NCBI RefSeq assembly: GCF_004014855.1
Contig: NZ_CP034930.1
Coordinates: 744,001-808,000 of the forward strand
Reading direction: 5' to 3'
Length of the DNA stretch: 64,000 bases
From: Apibacter raozihei
Lineage (GTDB): Bacteria; Bacteroidota; Bacteroidia; Flavobacteriales; Weeksellaceae
Shown one piece after another: positions 1 to 7,593 of the stretch. Each line of letters begins with the position of its first letter. Positions within the stretch are counted from its first letter, which is position 1. The notes beneath the pieces were generated by a model, which was given only the letters and a program-made list of their open reading frames with translations, had not been told where the DNA came from and did not search any database. A program made the position numbers and the translations under genes.

Positions 1-25
1 GTATTTAATATATGTTAGTAACAGC

Positions 26-1216
26 CTATTTTTCCCTGTAAATAAATGACAAATATAAATAGCCTGCCAGTGCTGAACATAACGAAGTTATCAAAATCAT
101 AAATTTGGAATTGTTTATATAATCCTGATGTGTTATAGGGTCAAAAGCTAACAAAGTAATAAATATAGACATAGTAAATCCTATACCGCCTAAAAAGCCA
201 ACTCCAATCATTTGCTTCCAGTTTATTCCATGAGGTAGTTTACAAAGGCCTAACAAACATGCTATGAAGGCAAATAAAACTATTCCGAGAGGTTTACCGG
301 CAAATAATCCTAAGAAAATACCCATGCTATAATGCTGAGCAAATATTCCGCCCAGGTCACCTTCTATAATTACCGCTGTATTGGCTAGTGCAAATACCGG
401 TAAAATAAGATAACTTACAGGATAATGCAGAGCTGATTGCAACTTGTTAGAAATACTATTTTTCTCTCCATCTCCAAAGGGTATAACAAATGCAAGAAGT
501 ACCCCGGTTATCGTTGCATGAACTCCGGAATTAAGCATAAAATACCACATTATAATTCCTCCTACCATATACGGTAGTAAAAGCTTTACTTTTAATTTAT
601 TTAAAATAAATAATAGCAGCCAAATTCCTGCGGCTGCACTTAATGAAATCAATGAAAGATCTTGAGTGTAAAAAAGGGCAATAACTATAATCGCTCCTAA
701 ATCATCAATAACTGCAAGTGCTGTAAGAAAAACCCTTAATGCTAAAGGAACTTTTTTACCCACTAAAGACAAAATACCTAATGCAAAAGCAATGTCGGTA
801 GCCATAGGAATTCCCGCACCAGACTGTGTATCTGTGCCGTAATTGAAATATAGATAGATACCAGCAGGAACCAGCATTCCTCCCAGCGCTCCCATAACCG
901 GTAAAAGCGCTTTTTTAGGGTTTGAAAGCTCTCCGATGTATATTTCTTTCTCTAGTTCAAGCCCAATCATCAGAAAAAATATAGCCATTAATGCATCATT
1001 TATAAATGCTGCAAGAGTTAAAGGCTTTCCATGATGACTTAAAAAATTAAATTCGCCCCACTGTATTCTTAAAGGAGTTTCCCAAAATTCAAGATACGAG
1101 GTTTGAAATACTGAATTAGCTATGATTAATGAAAATACTGTACAGATTATTAATACAATACCGGCCGTTTTCTCATTTTTAAATAAATCTAAAAATACCT
1201 TGCTAATATTACTCAT
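26..1216 (-). CDS. nhaA: Na+/H+ antiporter NhaA
   Basis: Inner-membrane sodium/proton antiporter that exports Na+ in exchange for H+ for pH and salt homeostasis. The 396-residue length and about 12 hydrophobic segments match NhaA. The paired aspartates of the ion site are seen as VIDDLGAI (residues 171-172), and MATDIAFALG near residue 141 is another family signature. The start ATGAGTAAT has no purine-rich ribosome site. It is divergent from folC; a TAACTTTG on the minus strand (1266-1273) could be its -7 element, but no -33 partner is seen. Assignment is firm; Na+ specificity is inferred from the family. Confidence 0.96.
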   Translation of the reverse strand: MSNISKVFLDLFKNEKTAGIVLIICTVFSLIIANSVFQTSYLEFWETPLRIQWGEFNFLSHHGKPLTLAAFINDALMAIFFLMIGLELEKEIYIGELSNPKKALLPVMGALGGMLVPAGIYLYFNYGTDTQSGAGIPMATDIAFALGILSLVGKKVPLALRVFLTALAVIDDLGAIIVIALFYTQDLSLISLSAAAGIWLLLFILNKLKVKLLLPYMVGGIIMWYFMLNSGVHATITGVLLAFVIPFGDGEKNSISNKLQSALHYPVSYLILPVFALANTAVIIEGDLGGIFAQHYSMGIFLGLFAGKPLGIVLFAFIACLLGLCKLPHGINWKQMIGVGFLGGIGFTMSIFITLLAFDPITHQDYINNSKFMILITSLCSALAGYLYLSFIYREK

Positions 1217-1396
1217 GATGTTTGGAGCTGATTTTAAACTTATACTTATTAAAAAAATTAGGTACCAAAGTTAACATTTTAAAAATTTAAATTAATCTGA
1301 TTACAAATTCACTTTAGGATAAGAAAAAATTAACTTAATATTAAACAAACAATTATTGTATTTTTGATTTTTAATAAATTAAAATAGCATTAGTTT

Positions 1397-2620
1397 ATGG
1401 AAGATTACGAAGATATACTTAAGTGGTTATACACACAGGTTTCAAATTTTCAAAATGTTGGAAAATCTGCATATAAACCTGGCTTTGAAAATATTTTAAA
1501 GCTTTGCGCTATTTTGGATAATCCTCAAAATAAATTCAAATCGATTCATATTGCTGGCACAAACGGTAAAGGAAGCACCTCAAATATGACAGCCTCTATC
1601 TTAAAAGAAGCAGGTTATAAAACCGGTCTTTATACTTCCCCACACCTGAAAAATTTTACTGAAAGAATTCGTGTTGACGGAAATGAATGCTCTCAAGAAT
1701 TTGTTTATCAATTTCTTACAAAGATAAAAGCACATTTTTCAAGTAACTTCAATCCTTCATTTTTTGAGCTTACTACGGCTATGGCGTTTACTTATTTTGC
1801 CCGTGAAAATGTTGATATAGCGGTTATTGAAGTAGGTTTAGGCGGAAGGCTGGATTCTACAAATATTATTAATCCGGAAGTTGCTGCTATTACCAACATA
1901 TCTATGGATCATACCGATTTATTAGGAAATACACTTGAAAAAATCGCTTGGGAGAAGGCAGGCATAATTAAACCTAAAATTCCTGTTATAATTGGTGAAA
2001 CCAAGACTGACATAAAACAATTGCTTTTTCAAATTGCGGAAGAACGAGGTTCCGATTATTATGATGCTAATTTGATTAAAGAATCTTATCCTTCTGATTT
2101 AAAAGGCAATTATCAGGAACAAAACAAAAAAACAGCTTTGGGGATAGTTTACGCCCTTCGGAAAAAGGGATATACGATATCAGAAGAAAATATTAGAAAT
2201 GGATTTATAAATGTTAATGCTAATATGAGTTTCAGAGGAAGATGGGAATTACTACAGGATAAGAACCCGATGATTGTTTGTGATACGGCTCATAATGAAG
2301 ATGGTTTTCGGCACCTGGCAAAACAATTTAAACAACTTACTTATCAACACCTGAGAATAGTGATCGGATTTGTTCAGGGTAAAGATCTTGATTCGATTTT
2401 TCCGTTATTACCAAAAGATGCTTATTACTATTTTGTCAAACCATCATTAGAAAGAGGTCTTTCACCAGATGACTATGAAGAAAAAATAAAAAAATATTTT
2501 GAAAATTACAAAAAATTCAGCTCAGTACCTGAAGGGCTAAAAGTCGCTGTTAAAGAATCTTACAAAGACGATATAATCTTTGTAGGGGGAAGCAATTTTG
2601 TAGTCTCCGAAATTTTTTAA
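1397..2620 (+). CDS. folC: Bifunctional folylpolyglutamate synthase / dihydrofolate synthase
   Basis: Cytosolic Mur-ligase-family enzyme that adds glutamate to dihydropteroate or folates using ATP. The 407-residue protein carries the P-loop AGTNGKGS (about 53-60), the family motif SPHLKNFTERI, and the central EVGLGGRLDSTN segment. The C-terminal domain has the DTAHN motif typical of FolC. The start ATGGAAGAT is preceded by an A/T-rich leader with TATTTTTG just upstream, a possible -7 element. It stands alone before the tRNA cluster. Both synthase activities are inferred from family knowledge; the sequence shows no feature that separates them. Confidence 0.95.
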   Translation: MEDYEDILKWLYTQVSNFQNVGKSAYKPGFENILKLCAILDNPQNKFKSIHIAGTNGKGSTSNMTASILKEAGYKTGLYTSPHLKNFTERIRVDGNECSQEFVYQFLTKIKAHFSSNFNPSFFELTTAMAFTYFARENVDIAVIEVGLGGRLDSTNIINPEVAAITNISMDHTDLLGNTLEKIAWEKAGIIKPKIPVIIGETKTDIKQLLFQIAEERGSDYYDANLIKESYPSDLKGNYQEQNKKTALGIVYALRKKGYTISEENIRNGFINVNANMSFRGRWELLQDKNPMIVCDTAHNEDGFRHLAKQFKQLTYQHLRIVIGFVQGKDLDSIFPLLPKDAYYYFVKPSLERGLSPDDYEEKIKKYFENYKKFSSVPEGLKVAVKESYKDDIIFVGGSNFVVSEIF

Positions 2621-2628
2621 AAAATTAT

Positions 2629-2658
2629 TTGCAAGATTAAAAAATGTACGTATATTTG
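2629..2658 (+). promoter_or_regulatory. Bacteroidota-type promoter of the tRNA-Val/tRNA-Gln unit
   Basis: TTG at 2629-2631, 19 bases, then TATATTTG at 2651-2658. This matches the Bacteroidota housekeeping sigma consensus (TTG, 17-23 bases, TAnnTTTG). It lies about 60 bases before tRNA-Val. It also lies directly after the folC stop, so the tRNAs need not depend on folC transcription. Confidence 0.8.
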
Positions 2659-2718
2659 CAATCCAATTACGAAACAAAGTAACAACATAAGTTCTTAAAC
2701 ATCTTTGTTTTTTAAATT

Positions 2719-2793
2719 GGGCGATTAGCTCAGCTGGTTCAGAGCACCTGCCTTACAAGCAGGGGGTCGCAGGTTCGAACCCTGCATCGCCCA
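2719..2793 (+). tRNA. tRNA-Val (anticodon TAC)
   Basis: Cloverleaf with acceptor strands GGGCGAT and ATCGCCC plus discriminator A, D-arm AGCTCAGCTGG, anticodon stem CCTGC/GCAGG with loop CTTACAA (anticodon TAC), and T-arm GGTTCGAACC. The CCA end is not encoded. It is followed 43 bases later by tRNA-Gln and is probably co-transcribed with it. Confidence 0.97.
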
Positions 2794-2836
2794 CAACAAA
2801 CACAAGCCTTTTTATTAAAGGTTTTTTTGTTGGTAC

Positions 2837-2907
2837 AGACCCATGGTGTAACGGTAGCACACCGGTTTTTGGTACCGTTTGTCGGGGTTCGAATCCCTGT
2901 GGGTCTA
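2837..2907 (+). tRNA. tRNA-Gln (anticodon TTG)
   Basis: Acceptor strands AGACCCA and TGGGTCT with discriminator A, a short D-arm, anticodon loop TTTTGGT giving anticodon TTG, and T-arm GGGGTTCGAATCCC. The CCA end is not encoded. It shares the promoter at 2629-2658 with tRNA-Val. Confidence 0.96.
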
Positions 2908-2934
2908 CTAAGTAAGTAATAAATGAAAAATTAT

Positions 2935-2964
2935 TTGCTGGTTCAAAAAAATGTATTACATTTG
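2935..2964 (+). promoter_or_regulatory. Bacteroidota-type promoter of rpsT / tRNA-Glu
   Basis: TTG at 2935-2937, exactly 19 bases, then TACATTTG at 2957-2964. This is the same architecture and spacing as the tRNA-Val promoter 300 bases upstream. Predicted start of transcription is about 2970, giving a leader of roughly 30 bases before the rpsT ATG. Confidence 0.8.
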
Positions 2965-2985
2965 CACCCGCAAATAAAATAAGAA

Positions 2986-2990
2986 AGAGA
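2986..2990 (+). promoter_or_regulatory. Possible ribosome binding site AGAGA before rpsT
   Basis: AGAGA ends 9 bases before the rpsT ATG. It is complementary to the UCUCU that replaces CCUCC in the 16S rRNA tail of this window. No comparable motif was seen before the other starts I checked (folC, asd, pta, hemL, the DPP7 gene and the TonB receptors). Purine runs are common in AT-rich leaders, so chance is possible. Confidence 0.4.
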
Positions 2991-2999
2991 ATTAATAAT

Positions 3000-3254
3000 A
3001 TGGCAAATCATAAGTCAGCATTAAAAAGAGTAAGACAGAATCACGTAAAAAGATTACGTAACAAGTACTATCATAAATCTGCTCGAACTGCTATTAAGGA
3101 GTTGAGAACTGAAACTGATAAATCTGTTGCTAGCGAAAAATTACCCGCTGTTTTTTCTCAGATTGATAAGTTAGCTAAAAGAAATATTATTCATAAGAAT
3201 AAAGCTTCTAACTTAAAATCAAAACTAAGTAAGCACGTAAACGCATTAGCGTAA
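3000..3254 (+). CDS. rpsT: 30S ribosomal protein bS20
   Basis: Small-subunit ribosomal protein that binds 16S rRNA. The 84-residue, highly basic, alpha-helical protein begins MANHKSALKRVRQNHVKR, which is the hallmark bS20 N-terminus, and its length is normal. It has its own promoter (2935-2964) and is followed 11 bases later by tRNA-Glu, so the two are probably one transcript ending at the hairpin at 3341-3371. The AGAGA before the start is unusual for this genome. Confidence 0.98.
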   Translation: MANHKSALKRVRQNHVKRLRNKYYHKSARTAIKELRTETDKSVASEKLPAVFSQIDKLAKRNIIHKNKASNLKSKLSKHVNALA

Positions 3255-3265
3255 CAAGATATCGA

Positions 3266-3337
3266 GGCCCGTTCGTATATCGGTTAGTACTCCAGATTTT
3301 CATTCTGGCAAGAGGGGTTCGACTCCCCTACGGGCTA
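3266..3337 (+). tRNA. tRNA-Glu (anticodon TTC)
   Basis: Acceptor strands GGCCCGT and ACGGGCT (first pair G-U), discriminator A, anticodon stem CCAGA/TCTGG with loop TTTTCAT (anticodon TTC), and T-arm GGGGTTCGACTCCCC. The CCA end is not encoded. It begins 11 bases after the rpsT stop and has no promoter of its own. Confidence 0.95.
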
Positions 3338-3340
3338 CTA

Positions 3341-3371
3341 AAGCATTAAACTTTTGTTTAATGCTTTTTTT
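3341..3371 (+). terminator. Rho-independent terminator after tRNA-Glu
   Basis: Perfect 11-bp hairpin AAGCATTAAAC / GTTTAATGCTT with a TTTT loop, followed by a run of T. It closes the rpsT/tRNA-Glu transcript. Confidence 0.85.
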
Positions 3372-3712
3372 ATTTTTATAATCTCAGAAAATTTCGCTTT
3401 ATTTTAAATCTTCTTTTTCTCTTGTTTTCTCCCTTATTTTATTTGTAAAATTGATTCTATAAATACTCAGACATCTGATTATAGTTTGTTAAAACATTAT
3501 TGATTATAAACAAAGAGATCATCCGTTATTTCGTTTTAAAATATTATATGGTTTACTTGCTTTTATAGCCTGCAAATATTTTTCTTAATACTTCTTCATT
3601 AGATTATATATAATACACTCTCTATTTACCTTAAAAAATGCACTAATTATACAGTTTGCATACCTACTACATTATTCCTATATACCCATCTTATAAAAAA
3701 CCTATAAGCCTA
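3372..3712. other. Intergenic stretch without recognised feature
   Basis: About 340 bases of AT-rich DNA between two convergent terminators (3341-3371 plus strand, 3713-3747 minus strand). No ORF of useful length, RNA gene or repeat is seen. Confidence 0.6.
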
Positions 3713-3747
3713 CAAAAAAAAGAGCTTCCGAATTATTCGGAAGCTCT
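3713..3747 (-). terminator. Terminator of the large secreted protein gene
   Basis: Perfect 12-bp hairpin AGAGCTTCCGAA / TTCGGAAGCTCT with a 3-base loop. On the minus strand it is followed by a T-run (plus-strand A-run 3714-3721). It lies 26 bases after the stop of the gene at 3773-5581. Confidence 0.88.
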
Positions 3748-3772
3748 CTCATTAGATAGATATTCAAATATA

Positions 3773-5581
3773 TTAATTGTTAGTATTTATTCCATTAAAT
3801 TGAGCTTGTTTTATAGCCCAAGACATTAAATTACCGAACAATCTGGAATTTTCAACATCACCCCCTGCCCAATTTGTCCTTGTAATAGGATTATAACTTG
3901 CGTCAACAGCAAACGGAGCAGCTGAAGTTGAGCCATAAGATGGTCCTACATAGCTATTATAATTTGACAAAAATCCACCATCTCCACACCAGAAAATATT
4001 CAATGAAGAATGCTTAAACATGGTAACTCCACTATAAGTAGTTGTTCCTGTAGCTGTGTTAGCACCACTATAAGTTACAATATTACCTGATGGAATTCCG
4101 CTTAAAGATAATGTAGCAGAAGCATCTTCTCCCCATCGTTTACCTCGCAAATCTCCGAAAGGCCCGACCATAATATCATCGTTAACACCTGATAATTGAT
4201 ACGCAACACCTCCTCCATTAACACCTGAGCCACTTATGCTATTATCTCCAAACAAATTTTTGAAAAAAGCCGATACAATAGTTGCATTGGCATAAGTATT
4301 TTCACTAAATAAAATTAATACACCGCCTTTATAAACATAATCGGTTAGCTGTTGTATTGTTGCTGAATCATAATTTAAGAAATAACCTACTACGATAATA
4401 TCAGGGTTCTGACTTAAGGCATTAGTCAATGCTGTCTGATTTATAATTCCAGTACCAGATATCATTCTTTGAGTTTCACCGTCAATATAATTAAATGATA
4501 ATCCTTCAATCTTTACAAGACTGTTTTCCGAAGTTCCAAAATTTTGTTGAGCCATTAGCATATTGTACGGAGCTGAACCTGATTGTAAATGATAGCCATA
4601 AGCATTATTATAATATCCAATACCAAGAATTTTTTTTGCTGTATAAGCGATGTTAACAGTGGCTGTACATGTTGCAACAGATGATATGCTATTTGACGTA
4701 ATAGTCAAAACCTTAGGAGTTAGAGAAGTGGGCGTACCAGTACCTACTAAAGTTACTTCCTGATTTGCTTGTGATAAGAGACCAGAACCACTGAAACTAA
4801 TTCCATCAACTTCATTAGTTGATATTATATATGTTGATCCATAAGCAGATGGATCAACATTTAATGTTAATGTAATGGTATTACTTGAAGCATTTAATGA
4901 TTTATTTAATATATAAACTCCGTTAACCTTAACACTGTTGCAACCCATAGTGAACAATGGTTTAATTGAAGAATCTTCAACTTTTACATAAGTAGTATTA
5001 CATGACGAATCAACACCATTTAATGCAAATTTGATAAGATCACCAGGAGTTTCATTCACATTTGTTGGAGTACCAGCTCCTTTAAGTATAATTTCATATT
5101 GACCAGTGGCTAAAAACTCTCCAGAATCTAAAAAATAATAACCATTGTCTGGATTAGGCATTCCTGTAATTGAGTATGAACCAATCTTAGTTACATTTAC
5201 AGTCAATTTTATATAATTACTACTTCCCAAAGCTGTTTTATTCAAATATTGGCCGAAAACTTTAATTGTAGAACAGTCGGTAATTTCAAAAACAGCTTTA
5301 CCTGCTTTCCCACAGATACTGCTCCAAACTGATTCTAATCGATTCCAATAATTGAAACAATCTTCCGTAGTGTTATATACCATTAAGCCATTTTGAGCAT
5401 TTTCGACACTTATTGCATCACGCTGGGCTTCTGTAATTCTCGGAATTAATATTCCTTTGTCATTGTTTGGAGAAACAATGTCTAACATTGATTTTTGATC
5501 AGGGGTATCATTGCCGATACCAACCTGTGCAGTTGCCAAATGAGCAAACATTATTGAGCACAATAAAATAAATTTTTTCAT
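3773..5581 (-). CDS. Large secreted protein with tandem beta-type repeats, function unknown
   Basis: 602 residues with a clear signal peptide (MKKFILLCSIMFAHLATAQ). Residues 20-94 resemble the N-terminal module common in flavobacterial surface proteins (VGIGNDTPDQKSMLDIV, then KGILIPRIT, then GLMVYNT). Two related segments of about 105 residues follow (about 97-205 and 208-312); each starts with a Cys and VKVxGxYxLNKxL-like text and ends in a Cys-containing strand. The last 290 residues form a Gly/Ser-rich domain with alternating strands and ILGIGYYN, PDIIVVGYF and GGVLILFSENTY, reminiscent of a Rossmann or GATase-like fold. No type IX C-terminal sorting domain is evident. Monocistronic. I do not recognise a function. 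Confidence 0.75.
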   Translation of the reverse strand: MKKFILLCSIMFAHLATAQVGIGNDTPDQKSMLDIVSPNNDKGILIPRITEAQRDAISVENAQNGLMVYNTTEDCFNYWNRLESVWSSICGKAGKAVFEITDCSTIKVFGQYLNKTALGSSNYIKLTVNVTKIGSYSITGMPNPDNGYYFLDSGEFLATGQYEIILKGAGTPTNVNETPGDLIKFALNGVDSSCNTTYVKVEDSSIKPLFTMGCNSVKVNGVYILNKSLNASSNTITLTLNVDPSAYGSTYIISTNEVDGISFSGSGLLSQANQEVTLVGTGTPTSLTPKVLTITSNSISSVATCTATVNIAYTAKKILGIGYYNNAYGYHLQSGSAPYNMLMAQQNFGTSENSLVKIEGLSFNYIDGETQRMISGTGIINQTALTNALSQNPDIIVVGYFLNYDSATIQQLTDYVYKGGVLILFSENTYANATIVSAFFKNLFGDNSISGSGVNGGGVAYQLSGVNDDIMVGPFGDLRGKRWGEDASATLSLSGIPSGNIVTYSGANTATGTTTYSGVTMFKHSSLNIFWCGDGGFLSNYNSYVGPSYGSTSAAPFAVDASYNPITRTNWAGGDVENSRLFGNLMSWAIKQAQFNGINTNN

Positions 5582-6017
5582 AGTTTAAGTAAATATATTT
5601 AATGATCTTGATTCTTTTGTTTTATAAAAACGTTAAGCTAGTTTATCAATCTCCAAATATCTTCTTTTTGTTGTTAATAAGAAGTGGATATTAATACACA
5701 TATATACACAGTGAGAATTATAATGATTAAATAGACTACACAATTATACTCATTTAACTAATAGATTAGTTGAAATTAAACTTTAATTAACGGAAATTAC
5801 CTTTGTCTAAAACTTTATTTATAAAAAAATAAGTTTTATAGTTTTATATAAAATCTGATTTTTTGTAGCCAATCAGCTTAACTTAAAATTAATCACACAG
5901 CATATTTTAGATCAGGTGTAAAAAGATACATTTATATTGCAAGAAAAAATATAAAAGTTAACTATATATTGTAAAGGTTTACTATTTTTGTTAGCGCAAA
6001 GTAAAATAAACCTTTTT
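5582..6017. other. AT-rich intergenic region between divergent genes
   Basis: About 435 bases between the start of the secreted protein (minus) and the small membrane protein (plus). It should hold both promoters. A TATTTTTG at 5983-5990, about 27 bases before the ATG at 6018, is a plausible -7 element for the plus-strand gene, but no well-spaced TTG is seen. Nothing else is recognised. Confidence 0.5.
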
Positions 6018-6449
6018 ATGTATTTAATTTTAAAGAATATTCACCATTATACAGGTATGGCTGTATTAATATTTGTCTTATTATTAACCGTAGTTTCTTT
6101 TATCTATTTTCTTCAGAAACGTACACTTTCAGTTCAGGTAAGAAAAATTTCCTTAACCACTTTAATTCTTACTCATATACAGGTATTGATTGGTATCGCT
6201 TTACTGATTACATATTTTAGTATGTCTCAAATAAGCTTTAAAGAAATTATGCCGAATGCAGTAATGAGAAGAAATTATGTGGAACATCCTACCAGTATGG
6301 TTATAGTAGCCATACTAATTACTATTTTTAACAGTAAACTAAAAAAAGTTCAGAACATTAAAGTTTGGATGCTTATAGTTATGGCTTTATCTTTAGCACT
6401 AGTCATAAGTATGATACCCAGGGTTTTCTGGAGTACCTTGCTACCTTAA
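6018..6449 (+). CDS. Small four-helix membrane protein, unknown function
   Basis: 143 residues if started at the ATG 6018 ([19 protein letters not shown]). A TTG at 5988 would add ten residues but overlaps a likely -7 promoter element, so I reject it. Four hydrophobic segments alternate with short basic loops; two His lie in the N-terminal helix start (NIHHYTG) and another in RNYVEHP, a layout like small haem-binding membrane proteins. Related flavobacterial proteins are sometimes labelled cytochrome B, but I cannot confirm haem binding. It ends 32 bases before asd and may be co-transcribed with it. Confidence 0.7.
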   Translation: MYLILKNIHHYTGMAVLIFVLLLTVVSFIYFLQKRTLSVQVRKISLTTLILTHIQVLIGIALLITYFSMSQISFKEIMPNAVMRRNYVEHPTSMVIVAILITIFNSKLKKVQNIKVWMLIVMALSLALVISMIPRVFWSTLLP

Positions 6450-6481
6450 TTTTAACTCAAATCTATAAAAATAATAAATTA

Positions 6482-7486
6482 ATGAAAATCGCAATTGTTG
6501 GAGTAAGTGGTGCCGTAGGGCAAGAACTTCTCAAAGTATTAGACCAAAGAAATTTTCCTTTATCAGAATTAGCACTTTTTGGTTCAAAAAGAAGTACTGG
6601 TCAAGTGTATACTTTTAAAGGTAAGGAGTACAAGGTCAAGGAACTTCAACATAACGATGACTTCAAAGATATTGATATAGCACTAGTTTCAGCTGGTGGA
6701 GGAACCTCAATCGAATATGCACAAACTATTACTAAGCATGGAGCTATTATGATTGATAATTCTTCAGCTTTTCGCATGGATAATGATGTTCCGTTAGTAG
6801 TGCCGGAAGTAAATGCAGAGGATGCGTTAAATGCTCCGAGAAACATTATAGCTAACCCTAATTGTACCACCATACAAATGGTAGTTTCTCTAAAACCTAT
6901 TGAACAACTTTCTCATATCAAGAAAGTACATGTTTCTACTTATCAATCTGCTTCCGGAGCAGGTGCAGCAGCTATGGACGAATTAATTCAACAATTGAAA
7001 GATGCCGCAGAAAATAAAGAGATAATCTCTGAAAAATTTGCTTATCAGTTAGCGTTAAATCTAATTCCTCAGGTAGATGTTTTCACTGAAAACGGTTATA
7101 CAAAAGAAGAAATGAAAATGTTTAATGAAACCCGTAAAATTATGCATTCAGACATTGAAGTTTCAGCAACTTGTGTACGGGTTCCTGTATTAAGAGCACA
7201 CTCAGAGAGCATATGGGTAGAAACTGAAGACGAACTTAGTGTAGACCAGGTTCGACAGGCATTTGAAAACTTTGACGGAGTAATTCTGGAAGATCAACCC
7301 AATGACAAGAAATATCCAATGCCTTTATTTTTGTCAGGTAAAGATGAAGTTTTTGTGGGAAGAATAAGAAAAGATTTAACGAATCCGAAGGGAATTACAT
7401 TTTGGAATGTAAGTGACCAAATCAGAAAAGGTGCGGCGCTAAATGCCGTTCAAATTGCTGAATATCTGGTTAAACAAGAAAAATAA
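6482..7486 (+). CDS. asd: Aspartate-semialdehyde dehydrogenase
   Basis: NADPH-dependent reduction of aspartyl phosphate to aspartate semialdehyde, on the route to lysine, diaminopimelate, threonine and methionine. The protein of 334 residues begins [17 protein letters not shown] with the dinucleotide motif GxSGxxG. The catalytic Cys is in ANPNCTT (C128), and [11 protein letters not shown] is the following signature. A longer frame open from 6365 overlaps the upstream gene and adds non-homologous residues, so ATG 6482 is chosen. A terminator follows at 7516-7560. Confidence 0.97.
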   Translation: MKIAIVGVSGAVGQELLKVLDQRNFPLSELALFGSKRSTGQVYTFKGKEYKVKELQHNDDFKDIDIALVSAGGGTSIEYAQTITKHGAIMIDNSSAFRMDNDVPLVVPEVNAEDALNAPRNIIANPNCTTIQMVVSLKPIEQLSHIKKVHVSTYQSASGAGAAAMDELIQQLKDAAENKEIISEKFAYQLALNLIPQVDVFTENGYTKEEMKMFNETRKIMHSDIEVSATCVRVPVLRAHSESIWVETEDELSVDQVRQAFENFDGVILEDQPNDKKYPMPLFLSGKDEVFVGRIRKDLTNPKGITFWNVSDQIRKGAALNAVQIAEYLVKQEK

Positions 7487-7515
7487 TACTCCTGACGGAA
7501 AAATAATAACCCTAG

Positions 7516-7560
7516 AAAGTGTAACTGTAATTAGAAAAATATAGTTACACTTTATTTTTT
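7516..7560 (+). terminator. Terminator after asd
   Basis: Stem AAAGTGTAACT (7516-7526) with AGTTACACTTT (7543-7553), a 16-base loop, and an ATTTTTT tail. It separates asd from the ABC exporter gene. Confidence 0.8.
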
Positions 7561-7580
7561 ACTACCAACTCTTTCTTTTG

Positions 7581-7588
7581 TACCTTTG
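7581..7588 (+). promoter_or_regulatory. -7 promoter element giving a nearly leaderless ABC exporter mRNA
   Basis: TACCTTTG lies only five bases before the ATG at 7594. A weak TTA at 7559-7561 sits at the -33 position. If transcription starts the usual few bases after the motif, the mRNA begins at or within a base or two of the start codon. Confidence 0.55.
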
Positions 7589-7593
7589 CAAAT

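Noticed and set aside
5988-6017. TTG start for the small membrane protein
   Set aside because: The TTG forms the end of a TATTTTTG promoter element; ATG 6018 gives a cleaner membrane helix start.
6365-6481. Upstream extension of asd to 6365
   Set aside because: It overlaps the upstream membrane-protein gene by 85 bases and precedes the canonical N-terminus MKIAIVG at 6482.
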